A program made the translations under genes and the position numbers. A stretch of 64,000 nt of DNA, taken from assembly GCF_022984075.1 (NCBI RefSeq), contig NZ_JALAAD010000001.1, positions 434,001 through 498,000 on the forward strand, read 5' to 3'. The stretch is from Synechococcus sp. C9 (lineage in GTDB: Bacteria; Cyanobacteriota; Cyanobacteriia; Gloeomargaritales; Gloeomargaritaceae). The notes under the pieces were generated by a model. That model was given only the letters and a program-made list of their open reading frames with translations, made no database searches and was not told the origin of the DNA. Positions 23,356-33,298 of this stretch are shown piece by piece (the first letter of the stretch is position 1; each line of letters begins with the position of its first letter).

Positions 23356-24936
23356 ATGAAAATTACGCAGGAACCCTTACCCAAAAGTCAACTGGGCATA
23401 CGGGTGGAAATCCCCGCCGCTGATGTGGCAAAACGGCATGACATGGTTTTTCGGCGACTGATGAAAACGGTGCGCCTGCCGGGGTTTCGCCAGGGGAAGG
23501 TACCTGCTCACGTCCTGCGGCAATACGTGGGGGATGAGGCGATTCGCTTTGCGGTGGTGGAGGAACTATTGGAAACCACCATGCCCCAAGCCCTGAAAGA
23601 AATTGACGTGCCTACGATTGGGAAACCCTCCTTGCGGGAGGAGGTGGAAACTCTGGTGCGGAAGTTCCAACCCCAGGAACCCTTTGTGTTTCAGATCGCC
23701 ATTGATGTCTGGCCGGAAGTTACCCTGGGGGATTACCACAATTTATCCATCCGGGCGGCTAAATATGAATTTGACCCAACCGACGTGGAGGACATCCTCC
23801 GGGCACACCAGGAGAGAAGGGCAACCCTGGTACCGGTGGAACGTCCCGCCCAGGTGGGGGATGTGGCGGTGATTGACATGGACGGCTACCGGCAGACGGA
23901 AGCGGGACGCGGGGAGGCGATTGACATCTTCGAGCACCGGGATATGCAGGTGGAGGTTGACCCGGAAGATTGGGAATTTTATCAGGAAGTGGTTGAGGCA
24001 CTGGTGGGGATGCAGGTGGGGGAAACCAAGGAAGTGACCCTGGTTACCGGCGATCAGGGGTGGGAACCGGATATGCTCAACCAAACCTTTATTTTGGTAA
24101 TCACCCTTAAGGAATTGAAAGAACGGGAATTACCCGAACTGGATGACCTGTTTGCCCAGGCGGTGAGTGATTGTGAAACCATCGCCGAACTCCGGGATTT
24201 TTTAAGGGAACGGCACGAAAAACAGATGGCGGAGCGCACCCAAGAGAGCGTTGAACAGGGGATCACCGATGCGCTCGTGGCAATTACCACCACCGAACTG
24301 CCCCACACCCTGGTGGAGCGGCATTTGAACGAATTACTCCATGATGTGTTGAACGACTTTGTCCAGCGGGGCATTGACCCCGAGGACGTGGAAGCCTGGT
24401 TGACCGAGGAGCGGGTGCAGGAAATGGGTAAGGCATTGCTCCCGGTAGCCGAGCGGCGGGTGAAAGGAATTCTGGCATTGAAAGCCGTTGCCGAGCGAGA
24501 ACATCTCACCCCTGACCCGGAGGCGATTGCCCAAAAGATTGCCGATGCCCGCCGCACCAAAATGGGAGATGACCTGAGCGAAGCGGAGTTAACCCAGGTC
24601 GTCCAGGAGTCCCTGCGTCTGAAAATGGCAATGGCATGGCTACAGGAGCGGGCGCAGATTACCTGGGTGTCCCCGGCAGAACTGTTGCGAGAACTGGAGG
24701 AGGAGGAACTGGCATCCGAGTCAGAACCCACCCCTACAGCTTCCATTGAAGAGAACACCACCCCTGCAACAGAGCCGTTAGAAGCACCGGTAGGATCGGC
24801 GGCACCAGAATCAGAACCCACCCCTACAGCTTCCACTGAAGAGAACACCACCCCTGCAACAGAGTCGTTAGAAGCACCGGAAGCATCGGCGGCACCGGCA
24901 GAGGAACCCACCCCCCCTGTCGCATCGGAGGCTTGA
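23356..24936 (+). CDS. tig: Trigger factor with extended repetitive C-terminus
   Basis: This ribosome-bound chaperone has the ribosome-docking signature GFRQGKVP (about 39-46), a PPIase domain (about 155-245) and a helical C-domain. The family usually has about 430-480 residues; this one has 526. The extra tail (from about residue 455) is Pro/Thr/Glu-rich and made of two 30-residue copies (ESEPTPTAS...EAP). ATG 23356 is the start. clpP follows after six bases and clpX after that, forming the tig-clpP-clpX operon common in bacteria. Confidence 0.95.
   Translation: MKITQEPLPKSQLGIRVEIPAADVAKRHDMVFRRLMKTVRLPGFRQGKVPAHVLRQYVGDEAIRFAVVEELLETTMPQALKEIDVPTIGKPSLREEVETLVRKFQPQEPFVFQIAIDVWPEVTLGDYHNLSIRAAKYEFDPTDVEDILRAHQERRATLVPVERPAQVGDVAVIDMDGYRQTEAGRGEAIDIFEHRDMQVEVDPEDWEFYQEVVEALVGMQVGETKEVTLVTGDQGWEPDMLNQTFILVITLKELKERELPELDDLFAQAVSDCETIAELRDFLRERHEKQMAERTQESVEQGITDALVAITTTELPHTLVERHLNELLHDVLNDFVQRGIDPEDVEAWLTEERVQEMGKALLPVAERRVKGILALKAVAEREHLTPDPEAIAQKIADARRTKMGDDLSEAELTQVVQESLRLKMAMAWLQERAQITWVSPAELLRELEEEELASESEPTPTASIEENTTPATEPLEAPVGSAAPESEPTPTASTEENTTPATESLEAPEASAAPAEEPTPPVASEA
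24721..24900 (+). repeat. Two 90-bp in-frame tandem repeats in tig
   Basis: Units 24721-24810 and 24811-24900 differ at only a few positions and encode 30 residues each. They extend the disordered acidic tail of trigger factor. The near identity suggests a recent in-frame duplication. Confidence 0.9.
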
Positions 24937-24942
24937 GGCATA

Positions 24943-25626
24943 ATGGGAAACAACAAGCAAACGGCGGGTTTATCAGGTGGCACAATCATGATTACCAGTA
25001 CAACCGAGATGGCAGGGATTACCAGTGTGACCGGGGAGATGATCCAGGAAGCTCCGCCCCGCCCAGAGACCGGGTTTAACGTCCAGGAACGCCTGCTCCA
25101 AGCCCGGATTCTGGTACTGGGTAGCCAGGTCAACGATGCGGTGGCGAATCAATTGGTGGCGAGTTTGCTGTATTTGGATGCCCAGGACCCCACCAGCGAT
25201 ATTAAATTATTCATCAATTCCCCCGGCGGGTCGGTGACGGCAGGGATGGCGATTTATGATACGATGCAACAGGTGCGGGCGGATGTATCCACCATTTGCT
25301 TTGGTCTCGCCGCCAGTATGGGGGCATTTTTGCTCGCCGCCGGTGCGCCGGGTAAACGCTTCTCCATGCCCAGTTCCCGGATCATGATCCACCAACCCCT
25401 TGGGGGTGCCCAGGGACAGGCGATTGACATTGAAATTCAGGCGCGGGAAATCCTGTATCACAAACGCCGGTTAAACGAATTGCTCGCCCATCACACCCGC
25501 CAACCCTTTGAACGGATTGAGGCGGATACGGATCGGGATTTCTTTATGTCCGCCGAGGAAGCCCGGGACTACGGCTTGATTGACCACATTCTCACCCGTG
25601 ATACACTCTACCCCACCGCTGTTTGA
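24943..25626 (+). CDS. clpP: ATP-dependent Clp protease proteolytic subunit
   Basis: This serine protease forms tetradecameric rings with the ClpX unfoldase. The catalytic Ser is in [15 protein letters not shown] and the catalytic His in [14 protein letters not shown], with the Asp in the following [18 protein letters not shown] region. The 227-residue frame begins at 24943; the internal ATG at 24988 (MITSTTEM) would give a length closer to other ClpPs, and the extra N-terminus may be a propeptide. It lies six bases after tig and 27 bases before clpX. Confidence 0.95.
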   Translation: MGNNKQTAGLSGGTIMITSTTEMAGITSVTGEMIQEAPPRPETGFNVQERLLQARILVLGSQVNDAVANQLVASLLYLDAQDPTSDIKLFINSPGGSVTAGMAIYDTMQQVRADVSTICFGLAASMGAFLLAAGAPGKRFSMPSSRIMIHQPLGGAQGQAIDIEIQAREILYHKRRLNELLAHHTRQPFERIEADTDRDFFMSAEEARDYGLIDHILTRDTLYPTAV

Positions 25627-25653
25627 GCGTATTTGTCCTTTTTGGGAGGGTCT

Positions 25654-26970
25654 ATGTCCCGCTACGATGCTCATCTCAAATGTTCCTTCTGCGGCAAGTC
25701 CCAGGAACAGGTACGCAAGCTAATTGCCGGACCTGGGGTCTATATCTGCGATGAGTGTGTGGAGCTTTGCAACGAAATCCTGGAGGAGGAGTTGGCGGAA
25801 GCCCGGGCGATGACCCCCACCCAAAAACGCCGTCCTGCCCCCAGCCGTCCCCCCGTCCCCGTGACCAGCGACCCCCTCCCCCGTCCCCAGGAAATCAAGC
25901 ATTACCTGGATCAGCACGTGGTGGGTCAGCAGGAAGCCAAAAAGGTGTTATCCGTAGCGGTATATAATCATTACAAACGCCTGCGGGCGGAAACCCAGGG
26001 CACCGACGATGGGGTGGAATTGCAAAAATCTAATGTTTTGTTAATTGGCCCCACCGGCTGTGGCAAAACCCTGTTAGCGCAGACCCTGGCGAAATTATTG
26101 GACGTGCCCTTTGCGGTGGCGGATGCGACGACCCTGACCGAGGCGGGCTATGTGGGGGAAGATGTGGAGAACATTCTCCTGCGGCTGTTACAGGTGGCGG
26201 ATATGGACGTAGAGCGGGCGCAACAGGGGATTGTCTATATTGATGAAATTGACAAAATTGCCCGCAAAAGTGAAAACCCCTCCATCACCCGGGATGTGTC
26301 GGGAGAAGGGGTGCAACAGGCTTTATTGAAAATTTTGGAAGGCACGATTGCCAATGTCCCCCCCCAGGGGGGTCGCAAGCACCCCTACCAGGAATGTATT
26401 CAAATCAACACCAGCAATATCCTGTTCATTTGCGGGGGGGCATTTGTGGGTTTGGAGCGGGTCATCGAACAGCGGGTGGGGAAAAAGTCGATGGGATTTT
26501 TGCTCCCGGAGGAACCGGCCACGCCCTTACCCATCAAGGAACAGCGCACCGCCTCGACCCTGCGGCAGGTAGAGCCGGAGGATTTGGTGAAATTTGGCAT
26601 GATCCCGGAATTTACCGGGCGGATTCCCATCCTCGCCGTGCTTGACCCCTTGGACGAGGAAGCCCTAGCGGCCATCCTGACCCAGCCCCGCAATGCCATT
26701 GTCAAGCAGTACCAAAAGCTGATGCGGATGGACAATATCGAACTGGAATTTGCCCCGGAAGCCCTGCAAGCCATCGCCCGGGAAGCCTACCGCCGCAAAA
26801 CCGGAGCCAGAGCCTTACGCAGTATCATCGAAGAATTAATGTTAGAAGTCATGTACGAACTGCCGTCCCGCCAGGACGTTGCCCGCTGTTACATCACCCG
26901 GGAGATGGTGGAAAAACGCTCCAGTGATGCGATTTTGTTGCACCCCACCGCCCGTTCGCAACCGGCTTAG
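25654..26970 (+). CDS. clpX: ATP-dependent Clp protease ATP-binding subunit ClpX
   Basis: An AAA+ unfoldase of 438 residues. The N-terminal zinc finger has CSFCGKS and CDECVELC. Walker A is GPTGCGKT, Walker B is [10 protein letters not shown], and the sensor and pore motifs ([15 protein letters not shown]) are present. It feeds substrates to ClpP. Start ATG 25654 follows tgggagg; the upstream in-frame ATG at 25633 would lengthen the N-terminus against family consensus. It is the last gene of the tig-clpP-clpX operon. Confidence 0.96.
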   Translation: MSRYDAHLKCSFCGKSQEQVRKLIAGPGVYICDECVELCNEILEEELAEARAMTPTQKRRPAPSRPPVPVTSDPLPRPQEIKHYLDQHVVGQQEAKKVLSVAVYNHYKRLRAETQGTDDGVELQKSNVLLIGPTGCGKTLLAQTLAKLLDVPFAVADATTLTEAGYVGEDVENILLRLLQVADMDVERAQQGIVYIDEIDKIARKSENPSITRDVSGEGVQQALLKILEGTIANVPPQGGRKHPYQECIQINTSNILFICGGAFVGLERVIEQRVGKKSMGFLLPEEPATPLPIKEQRTASTLRQVEPEDLVKFGMIPEFTGRIPILAVLDPLDEEALAAILTQPRNAIVKQYQKLMRMDNIELEFAPEALQAIAREAYRRKTGARALRSIIEELMLEVMYELPSRQDVARCYITREMVEKRSSDAILLHPTARSQPA

Positions 26971-27140
26971 GTTGATCCCGTATGTCCGCTTGGATTCCCG
27001 CCAACCCAATCCCATCCGCATTGGCAAAAACAGTCCAGGTAGCTGAGGGACAAGAACTTGAATGAGCCAAATGTTTAACCTGGTTTCTCCGGGGGATCAA
27101 CGATAAAAAAACCGGACTTTTGGCAAAAAATGTTGGGTTA

Positions 27141-27227
27141 TGAGTGCCCATCTTACCCAGAACCAAGGGCGGGGTGCCCCCCTGCGACCGCTAACTTTGA
27201 ATTGTGAATTTATAGAGGTGTCCTTAT
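27141..27227. repeat. Family-B MITE-like element, partial
   Basis: Core cagaaccaagggcggggtgc and ctgcgaccgctaactttgaa followed by the terminus tatagaggtgtcctta. The rest of the clpX-valS gap (26971-27140 and 27228-27348) shows no gene. Confidence 0.65.
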
Positions 27228-27348
27228 GGTTTATGTAATATGTAATTTTTTGAATTCATAAAGATGCCCTTCATGGTAGTTACCTAAAAATTCCCATTGG
27301 GGGCAAAGGTTGCGATACACTAAACCTGAATTGCACTACCCTGGGTTT

Positions 27349-30063
27349 ATGACCGAATTGCCCTCCCAATACTCCCCCCACGCCACCGAAGCCCACTGGC
27401 AAGCCTATTGGGAGCAACATCAGGTGTTTGTGGCTGACCCATCTGCCCCCGGCGAACCCTATTGCATTGTGATCCCCCCCCCAAATGTCACGGGGAGCCT
27501 GCACATGGGACACGCTTTTGAACATAGCCTGATTGATGTTCTGGTTCGGTATCATCGGATGTTGGGGCGCAATACATTGTGGTTACCTGGTACGGATCAC
27601 GCCAGTATTGCCGTCAGTACTTTGTTGGAAAAAGAACTGCAAGCTCAGGGCAAAACCCGTCAGGATTTGGGGCGCACCGCCTATCTGGAGCGGGCATGGC
27701 AATGGAAGGAAACCTCCGGCAATGCGATTGTCACCCAAATTCGGCGGCTGGGTTTATCGGTGGACTGGTCACGGGAACGATTTACGATGGATGCGGGTTT
27801 GTCCCGGGCGGTAATACACGCTTTTGTGGAATTGTATCGGGCGGGGTTGATTTATCGGGGCAAATATCTGGTGAATTGGTGTCCGGCGACCCAGTCAGCG
27901 GTGTCGGATTTGGAAGTGGAATCCCAGGAAGTGGACGGTCATCTCTGGCATTTTCGTTACCCCTTGGCGGAGGGAAATGGCTTTGTGGAAGTCGCCACCA
28001 CCCGCCCGGAGACGATGTTAGGGGATACGGCGGTTGCAGTCAATCCTAACGATTCCCGCTATCAAGATTTAATTGGCAAAAAAGTGATTTTACCCCTGGT
28101 GAATAGGGAAATTCCGATTATTGCGGATGCCTGGGTTGACCCGGAATTTGGTACGGGTTGCGTAAAAGTCACTCCCGCCCACGACCCCAACGATTTTGCA
28201 ATCGGCAAGCGGCATCATTTGCCACTGATTAATATCTTGAATCCCGATGGTTCTCTCAATGAAAATGCCGGGGAATTTCAGGGGCAAGACCGGTTTGTTG
28301 CCCGTAAAAATGTGGTGCAAGCCCTAGAAAGTCAAGGCTATTTAGTGCGGGTTGAATCCTATCGCCATACGGTGCCCTACAGTGACCGGGGTAAAGTCCC
28401 CATTGAACCCCTATTGTCCACCCAATGGTTTGTGAAAATTGCTCCCTTATCCGAACAAGCCCTTACGGATTTTGACAACCACAATTCACCCCAATTTATT
28501 CCCGAACGCTGGGGCAAAGTCTATCGGGATTGGTTGGTCAAATTAAACGATTGGTGTATCTCCCGCCAATTGTGGTGGGGGCATCGCATTCCTGCCTGGT
28601 ATGTGGTGAGTGAAACGGATCATACGATTACGGATACCACGCCGTTTATTGTTGCAGAAAATGAAGTCGAAGCCCAAAAACTCGCCCAGGCACAATTTGG
28701 GGACGATGCAGTTTTAGAACAGGACCCGGATGTATTGGATACCTGGTTTTCTTCGGGTTTATGGCCTTTTTCCACCCTGGGTTGGCCGGAAGCAACCGCT
28801 GATTTTAACCGCTATTACCCAACAACGACCCTGGTGACCGGGTTTGATATTATCTTTTTTTGGGTCGCTCGCATGACCATGTTGGGGCGATATTTCACCG
28901 GTACAATGCCCTTTCAGACCGTATATATTCATGGCTTGGTGCGGGACGAAAACAATAAAAAAATGTCCAAATCGGCGGGGAATGGGATTGACCCCTTGGT
29001 ATTGATTGAAAAATATGGGGTGGATGCCCTACGCTTTGCCCTAGTCAAAGAAGTGGTGGGAGCCGGTCAAGATATTCGTTTAGATTACAATCGCAAAACC
29101 GATGAATCTCCCACCGTTGAAGCCAGCCGTAACTTTGCCAATAAAATTTGGAATGCGGCTCGATTTGTGTTGATGAATTTAGAGGGAAAAACCCCCGCAG
29201 ATTTACCCCCTATTGACCCGGTTTTAGCGGAACTCAGCGACCGATGGATTTTATCCTGTCACCATCGCACCATTGCTCAGATTAACCAGGAATTAAGGGC
29301 ATACAATTTGGGGGAAGCCGCCAAACTTTTGTATGAATATATTTGGGGGGATTTTTGTGATTGGTATATTGAATTGGTGAAATCCCGTCTGCAAGATGCC
29401 ACCCATCCCACTCGCCCCCTTGCCCAGCGCATTTTGGCAGAAATTTTAGGGGATTTGATGAAACTTCTGCACCCCTTCATGCCCCATATTACGGAGACCC
29501 TCTGGCACAGTTTAGTGCGCCCAGAACCCGGGGTAAGTCTTGCCCGCCAACCCTATCCCCAAGCCGATCCCAGCCAAATTGACCGGGAATTGGAAACGGA
29601 TTTTGACCTGGTAATTCAAATCATTCGCACCATTCGCAATTTACGGGCGATTGCCGAAATTAAACCCGGTCTGACTGTACCCATTACCCTGCAAACTCCT
29701 TCGTCTCGGGAAGAGGCGATCATTGAAGCGAGCCAGCAGTACATTTGCGATTTAGCCAAGGTGCGACCCCTCACCTGGGGCAAAGACCTGACGGCGCAAC
29801 GGCAAACCCTGGTGGGGATCACTGGTACGGTGCAGGTGTTGTTACCCCTGACAGGGCTGGTGGATGTGGCGACCCTCAGGGCAAAGGTCGAACGGGATGT
29901 ACAGAAAATTCGAGTACAGGCGGATGGGTTAGCCGCCCGCTTAAATAATGCCCAATTCCTCGCCAAGGCTCCCCCCGACGTGGTACAAACCCACCAAGCC
30001 CAATTGGCTGAACTCACCCAACAGATCGAACTCCTCCAAAGTCGTCTGCAACAACTGCAATAG
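27349..30063 (+). CDS. valS: Valyl-tRNA synthetase
   Basis: Class I aminoacyl-tRNA synthetase of 904 residues. The HIGH-type motif is [13 protein letters not shown] (about 42-54) and KMSKS occurs in [14 protein letters not shown] (about 542-555). An editing domain lies between ([13 protein letters not shown]). The C-terminus is a coiled coil ([19 protein letters not shown]...) that contacts tRNA. ATG 27349 was chosen because [10 protein letters not shown] matches family starts; a frame extension to 27310 adds 13 residues without support. Confidence 0.96.
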   Translation: MTELPSQYSPHATEAHWQAYWEQHQVFVADPSAPGEPYCIVIPPPNVTGSLHMGHAFEHSLIDVLVRYHRMLGRNTLWLPGTDHASIAVSTLLEKELQAQGKTRQDLGRTAYLERAWQWKETSGNAIVTQIRRLGLSVDWSRERFTMDAGLSRAVIHAFVELYRAGLIYRGKYLVNWCPATQSAVSDLEVESQEVDGHLWHFRYPLAEGNGFVEVATTRPETMLGDTAVAVNPNDSRYQDLIGKKVILPLVNREIPIIADAWVDPEFGTGCVKVTPAHDPNDFAIGKRHHLPLINILNPDGSLNENAGEFQGQDRFVARKNVVQALESQGYLVRVESYRHTVPYSDRGKVPIEPLLSTQWFVKIAPLSEQALTDFDNHNSPQFIPERWGKVYRDWLVKLNDWCISRQLWWGHRIPAWYVVSETDHTITDTTPFIVAENEVEAQKLAQAQFGDDAVLEQDPDVLDTWFSSGLWPFSTLGWPEATADFNRYYPTTTLVTGFDIIFFWVARMTMLGRYFTGTMPFQTVYIHGLVRDENNKKMSKSAGNGIDPLVLIEKYGVDALRFALVKEVVGAGQDIRLDYNRKTDESPTVEASRNFANKIWNAARFVLMNLEGKTPADLPPIDPVLAELSDRWILSCHHRTIAQINQELRAYNLGEAAKLLYEYIWGDFCDWYIELVKSRLQDATHPTRPLAQRILAEILGDLMKLLHPFMPHITETLWHSLVRPEPGVSLARQPYPQADPSQIDRELETDFDLVIQIIRTIRNLRAIAEIKPGLTVPITLQTPSSREEAIIEASQQYICDLAKVRPLTWGKDLTAQRQTLVGITGTVQVLLPLTGLVDVATLRAKVERDVQKIRVQADGLAARLNNAQFLAKAPPDVVQTHQAQLAELTQQIELLQSRLQQLQ

Positions 30064-30171
30064 GTACGCCCAGGGATAAGCTTTCAGTCCCAATCCGGGG
30101 TTTGGGTTGGGAATCTTAGCCGCACCGCCCCCGGACGTGATTCCATCGCTACACCGAACCGATTCCCTGAA

Positions 30172-30272
30172 TATAGCCATCCTAACTGAGTTTAGAATAC
30201 CGGTTGCAGGGGCACTGCCCCCGTACTTGGTTCTGGGAAATTTCTGTTCATTAATCAAGGAGGATTCCTATA
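30172..30272. repeat. Family-A MITE-like element, inverted
   Basis: Termini tatagccatcctaa and aggattcctata flank ggttgcaggggcactgcccc and gtacttggttctggga. Orientation is opposite to the copies at 19463 and 21189. Length is 101 bases. Confidence 0.78.
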
Positions 30273-30344
30273 TTGGTTCGCCCATTGGGTAGAATCGCTA
30301 TATCTTTGGTATAGTATAAAACGGCACTCATCAGGAACTGCGCC

Positions 30345-30848
30345 TTGCCTTCCACGTTTGACCCACCCAAAATTGACGAGTTTTTGGCAGAACTTGCCGC
30401 CATTCAACAAACCGGCTCCAAACGCATTGCCCTGCTGGGTTCTCGTCACGTTCCCATTACCCATCAGTACTTAATTGAACTGTTAGCCTACGCCTTGGTA
30501 TTGGCGGGCAATCGGGTGTTAACTTCCGGGGCAACGGGGGTGAATGCGGCGGTAATTCGAGGCGCAATGCGGGCTGACCCAAATTTATTAACGGTGATTT
30601 TGCCCCAAAGTTTAAGCAAACAACCCCCGGAATCCCAGGAGCAACTTAAACAGGTGATGCACTTGGTGGAAAAACCCGAATACGATGACCTTTCCCTCGC
30701 CGAAGCCAGCACCCTTTGCAACAATGAAATTGTCTCCCGTTGTCAACAATTGGTGTGTTTTGCATTTCATGATAGCCATACCCTCATGGTCACCTGTCGG
30801 GAAGCGGAAGAGCAACGGAAAATTGTAACCTTGTTTTACTTTGATTGA
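30345..30848 (+). CDS. DprA-like Rossmann-fold protein
   Basis: The 167-residue product resembles proteins annotated in cyanobacteria as DNA recombination-mediator protein A, with a single lysine-decarboxylase/DprA-like Rossmann fold: RIALLGSRHVPITHQYLIELLAYALVLAGNRVLTSGATGVNAAVIRGA. It lacks the length of true DprA (about 300-380 residues). No ATG is available: the frame is closed upstream by TAG at 30312, so the TTG at 30345, with agga eight bases before, is the likely start. Role in DNA uptake is uncertain. Confidence 0.75.
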   Translation: MPSTFDPPKIDEFLAELAAIQQTGSKRIALLGSRHVPITHQYLIELLAYALVLAGNRVLTSGATGVNAAVIRGAMRADPNLLTVILPQSLSKQPPESQEQLKQVMHLVEKPEYDDLSLAEASTLCNNEIVSRCQQLVCFAFHDSHTLMVTCREAEEQRKIVTLFYFD

Positions 30849-31025
30849 GACTCGGCAAGTACTGATGGGGATGACATTTTTACAGTGCATTTCTAAATAA
30901 TAAATAATATAGTCGTTTCACAAGAAAATGCAACACTTTGAAGCACTGGTAATCACTGTATCCCCTTCTAGGAAAGGGTTTGCAGGTAAAGGCGAATGTC
31001 GCAAACTTGTTTGAAATTACTATAA

Positions 31026-31139
31026 AAGGGTACTTCTAAAAATGGGTCGCAGGGGGGCACCCCCACCTTTAGTTCTGGGTAAGATGGCTATGTTAACGAT
31101 GAGATTTATGGTTGGCTCAAATAAATAGAGATGCCCTAT
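31026..31139. repeat. Family-B MITE-like element
   Basis: Begins aagggtacttctaaaa and ends tagagatgcccta, with core gggtcgcaggggggcacccc and agttctgggtaag. The 347-base gap around it (30849-31195) holds no gene that I can support. Confidence 0.68.
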
Positions 31140-31195
31140 ATTAAAAATAGGCAATTCTCAAAAATTTTTGGACTTTTACCGCCAAATACTCTGGA

Positions 31196-31585
31196 TTAAC
31201 TTTTAGCGGCTAATTCAGTCAGACGAACCGCTAAATTCAGAAGCGAGGGACCTAAATTCGCCAATACCGTTACGGTTCCAGCAGTGATAATAATTGTCGT
31301 CGCCAACCGAGTGAGGTTATCCGTAGCCTGACGAAACACATCAAATTTATAGTCCTGGTTTTCCACTTGCGTTTCCAACTTACTTACTTGAGTTTCCAAG
31401 TTCCCCACCTGAATCTCCAAGTTCCCTACCCGAGTCTCCAAATTTCCCACCTGAGTCTCTAAGTTATCCAAGCGGCTCTCGAGTTTATCCAAACGGCTTT
31501 CTACCTTATCCAAACGGGTGTTAATGCCACGCAATTCCGTAAGCACCTGATTCTGAAACTCTTGGGGTGATAATTCCATTGGCAT
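31196..31585 (-). CDS. Heptad-repeat coiled-coil protein with C-terminal membrane helix
   Basis: The 129-residue protein starts MPMELSPQEFQNQVL and then carries at least seven near-perfect heptads (VESRLDK, LESRLDN, LETQVGN, LETRVGN, LEIQVGN, LETQVSK, LETQVEN; about 28-76). A hydrophobic helix follows (TTIIITAGTVTVLANLGPSLLNLAV). It likely forms a parallel coiled-coil oligomer anchored in a membrane. At the DNA level the heptads are 21-base minisatellite units. The third residue (MEL) is an alternative start. Function is unknown. Confidence 0.7.
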   Translation of the reverse strand: MPMELSPQEFQNQVLTELRGINTRLDKVESRLDKLESRLDNLETQVGNLETRVGNLEIQVGNLETQVSKLETQVENQDYKFDVFRQATDNLTRLATTIIITAGTVTVLANLGPSLLNLAVRLTELAAKS

Positions 31586-31643
31586 AAGGGGGCTATTTCG
31601 CTCTTGTTCTAATTGTAAATAACCGCAGAAAATTAAAGCGCAA

Positions 31644-32225
31644 TTAGATCAACGGTAACCCCGCATCCTGGGCAAATTGACGGCGGGTGGTTGGGTAATC
31701 AATCACCAATCCTTCCCCAGCAATGGGTGGCGCAGGTTGCCCTTCAATTTGTAGATAAATGGGGGCTTGGGGGTTCAAACTGCTGGCGGTATAAATCACC
31801 TGAGCTACCCGATAAATCACCGAGTAACTGCCCCCACCGCTGGTAAATTCTTGGGAAAGATTGACGTAAACCGCACCATTTTTTAATTCCAAATTGAGCA
31901 ACCGAGTACCGTTGGGAATGGCGGTGGTCATGCCGTCGGGAGGGGTGCTGAGAATCAGATTGATCGCCTGTCGCAGAGCCGCCGTAGGGTCGTCCTTGGG
32001 GGCATTGAGCAACGGGTCGCTGACCAACATTTCCCTCCCCTGTTGCACCTTCAACCAGTACAAACGGGGTTGTTCCGCCGTGACCACAAACTGTTGGGAT
32101 GCCGGTTGCCGGGAATGTTGCACCCACCAGACCGTACCACCCCCTACTGCGCCCACACATACGGATGCCGCCAGAGCCACCCACCACACCCGCCGGGATT
32201 TTCCCGCCAAACTTGAGCGAATCAT
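31644..32225 (-). CDS. GerMN-domain membrane-anchored protein
   Basis: With ATG 32225 the product has 193 residues: a short basic N-terminus, a membrane anchor (VWWVALAASVCVGAVGGGTVWWV) and a GerMN domain (about 75-180) with TAALRQAINLILSTPPDGMTTAIPNGTRLLNLELKNGAVYVNLSQEF. The domain is found in spore germination protein GerM and in cell-envelope proteins of other bacteria. A longer start at 32261 lacks support. It is divergent from dapB with 106 bases between. A cell wall-related role is inferred from the family. Confidence 0.82.
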   Translation of the reverse strand: MIRSSLAGKSRRVWWVALAASVCVGAVGGGTVWWVQHSRQPASQQFVVTAEQPRLYWLKVQQGREMLVSDPLLNAPKDDPTAALRQAINLILSTPPDGMTTAIPNGTRLLNLELKNGAVYVNLSQEFTSGGGSYSVIYRVAQVIYTASSLNPQAPIYLQIEGQPAPPIAGEGLVIDYPTTRRQFAQDAGLPLI

Positions 32226-32331
32226 CGTCGTACCCCCAGATATTTTTCTATTGTGCCTCAATCTTTTGAGGACGTAACCAACCGCCCTAAGTGTCCTTTA
32301 CAATAGCTCAGGAACGACGAACAGGTGGACT

Positions 32332-33150
32332 ATGAATCAACCTATCCCGGTCATCGTCACCGGTGCCGCTGGAAAAATGGGTCGCCAGGTGGTTAAAGCA
32401 GTGGCTAGTAGTAATGACTTCGTACTGATGGGGGCGGTGGATCGGCATCACCTGGGGGAGGATGTGGGGGAAGTGGCGGGCATCGGGGCATTGGAAGTAC
32501 CGATTACGCCGGATTTGCAGTCTTTGTGTGCCCTGGTGGCTCAGGAAAAACAAGCGGGGGTACTGGTGGATTTTACCCATCCCCAGAGCGTTTATGAAAA
32601 TGTGCGGGCGGCGATTGCTTACGGGGTGTATCCGGTGGTGGGTACGACCGGTTTAAGTTTAGAGCAAATTCAAGATTTGGCGGAATTTTGTGATAAGGCG
32701 AGCATGGGCTGTATTATTGCTCCTAATTTTTCGATTGGTATGGTGTTATTGCAACAGGCGGCGATTCAAGCCTGTCGTTATTTTGACCATGTGGAAATCA
32801 TCGAATTACACCACAACCAAAAAGCCGATGCCCCCAGTGGCACTGCCCTCAAAACCGCCCAAATGTTAGCGGAAATGGGCAAAACCTATAACCCTGCTAC
32901 GGTTAACGAAACCGAAACCTTACCCGGCGCTCGGGGGGGATTAGGTCCAGAACATATCCGCATTCATAGTGTCCGTTTGCCGGGACTGATTGCCCACCAG
33001 GAAGTGATTTTTGGTGCCCCAGGGGAACTTTATACCCTGCGCCATGACACCAGCGACCGCAGTTGTTATATGCCGGGGGTTTTACTTGCCATTCGCAAGG
33101 TACGGCAACTTAAACAATTGGTTTATGGATTGGAAAAAATTTTGGATTAG
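32332..33150 (+). CDS. dapB: 4-hydroxy-tetrahydrodipicolinate reductase
   Basis: Reduces hydroxy-tetrahydrodipicolinate with NAD(P)H in lysine and peptidoglycan precursor synthesis. The 272-residue product has the nucleotide motif [15 protein letters not shown], the substrate-binding segment [21 protein letters not shown] with the catalytic His-His-x-x-Lys, and the C-terminal [27 protein letters not shown]. Length is typical. The ATG at 32332 is preceded by aacaggtggact. No operon partner is seen. Confidence 0.95.
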   Translation: MNQPIPVIVTGAAGKMGRQVVKAVASSNDFVLMGAVDRHHLGEDVGEVAGIGALEVPITPDLQSLCALVAQEKQAGVLVDFTHPQSVYENVRAAIAYGVYPVVGTTGLSLEQIQDLAEFCDKASMGCIIAPNFSIGMVLLQQAAIQACRYFDHVEIIELHHNQKADAPSGTALKTAQMLAEMGKTYNPATVNETETLPGARGGLGPEHIRIHSVRLPGLIAHQEVIFGAPGELYTLRHDTSDRSCYMPGVLLAIRKVRQLKQLVYGLEKILD

Positions 33151-33154
33151 TTAC

Positions 33155-33276
33155 TATAGCAATATGATTTGAGATTAGAATAGCGGTCGCAGGGGCACCG
33201 CCCCCGTCCTTGGTTCTGCGGAATTTTTGTATGCCTACGGCACGCAAGCTAATGTCAATCAAGTAGGATTGCTATA
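33155..33276. repeat. Family-A MITE-like element, long subtype
   Basis: A 122-base copy with termini TATAGCAATAT and aggattgctata, and the same extra segment (tatgcctacggcacgcaagc) found in the tandem units at 3511-3897. Core ggtcgcaggggcaccgcccc and cttggttctgc. It defines a longer subtype of family A. Confidence 0.78.
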
Positions 33277-33298
33277 ATTAGTTAGTCATTAATTTGAC

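Noticed and set aside
24054-25133. 359-codon antisense frame over tig and clpP
   Set aside because: Serine-rich artefact of codon bias on the opposite strand of well-identified genes; no ribosome binding site or family.
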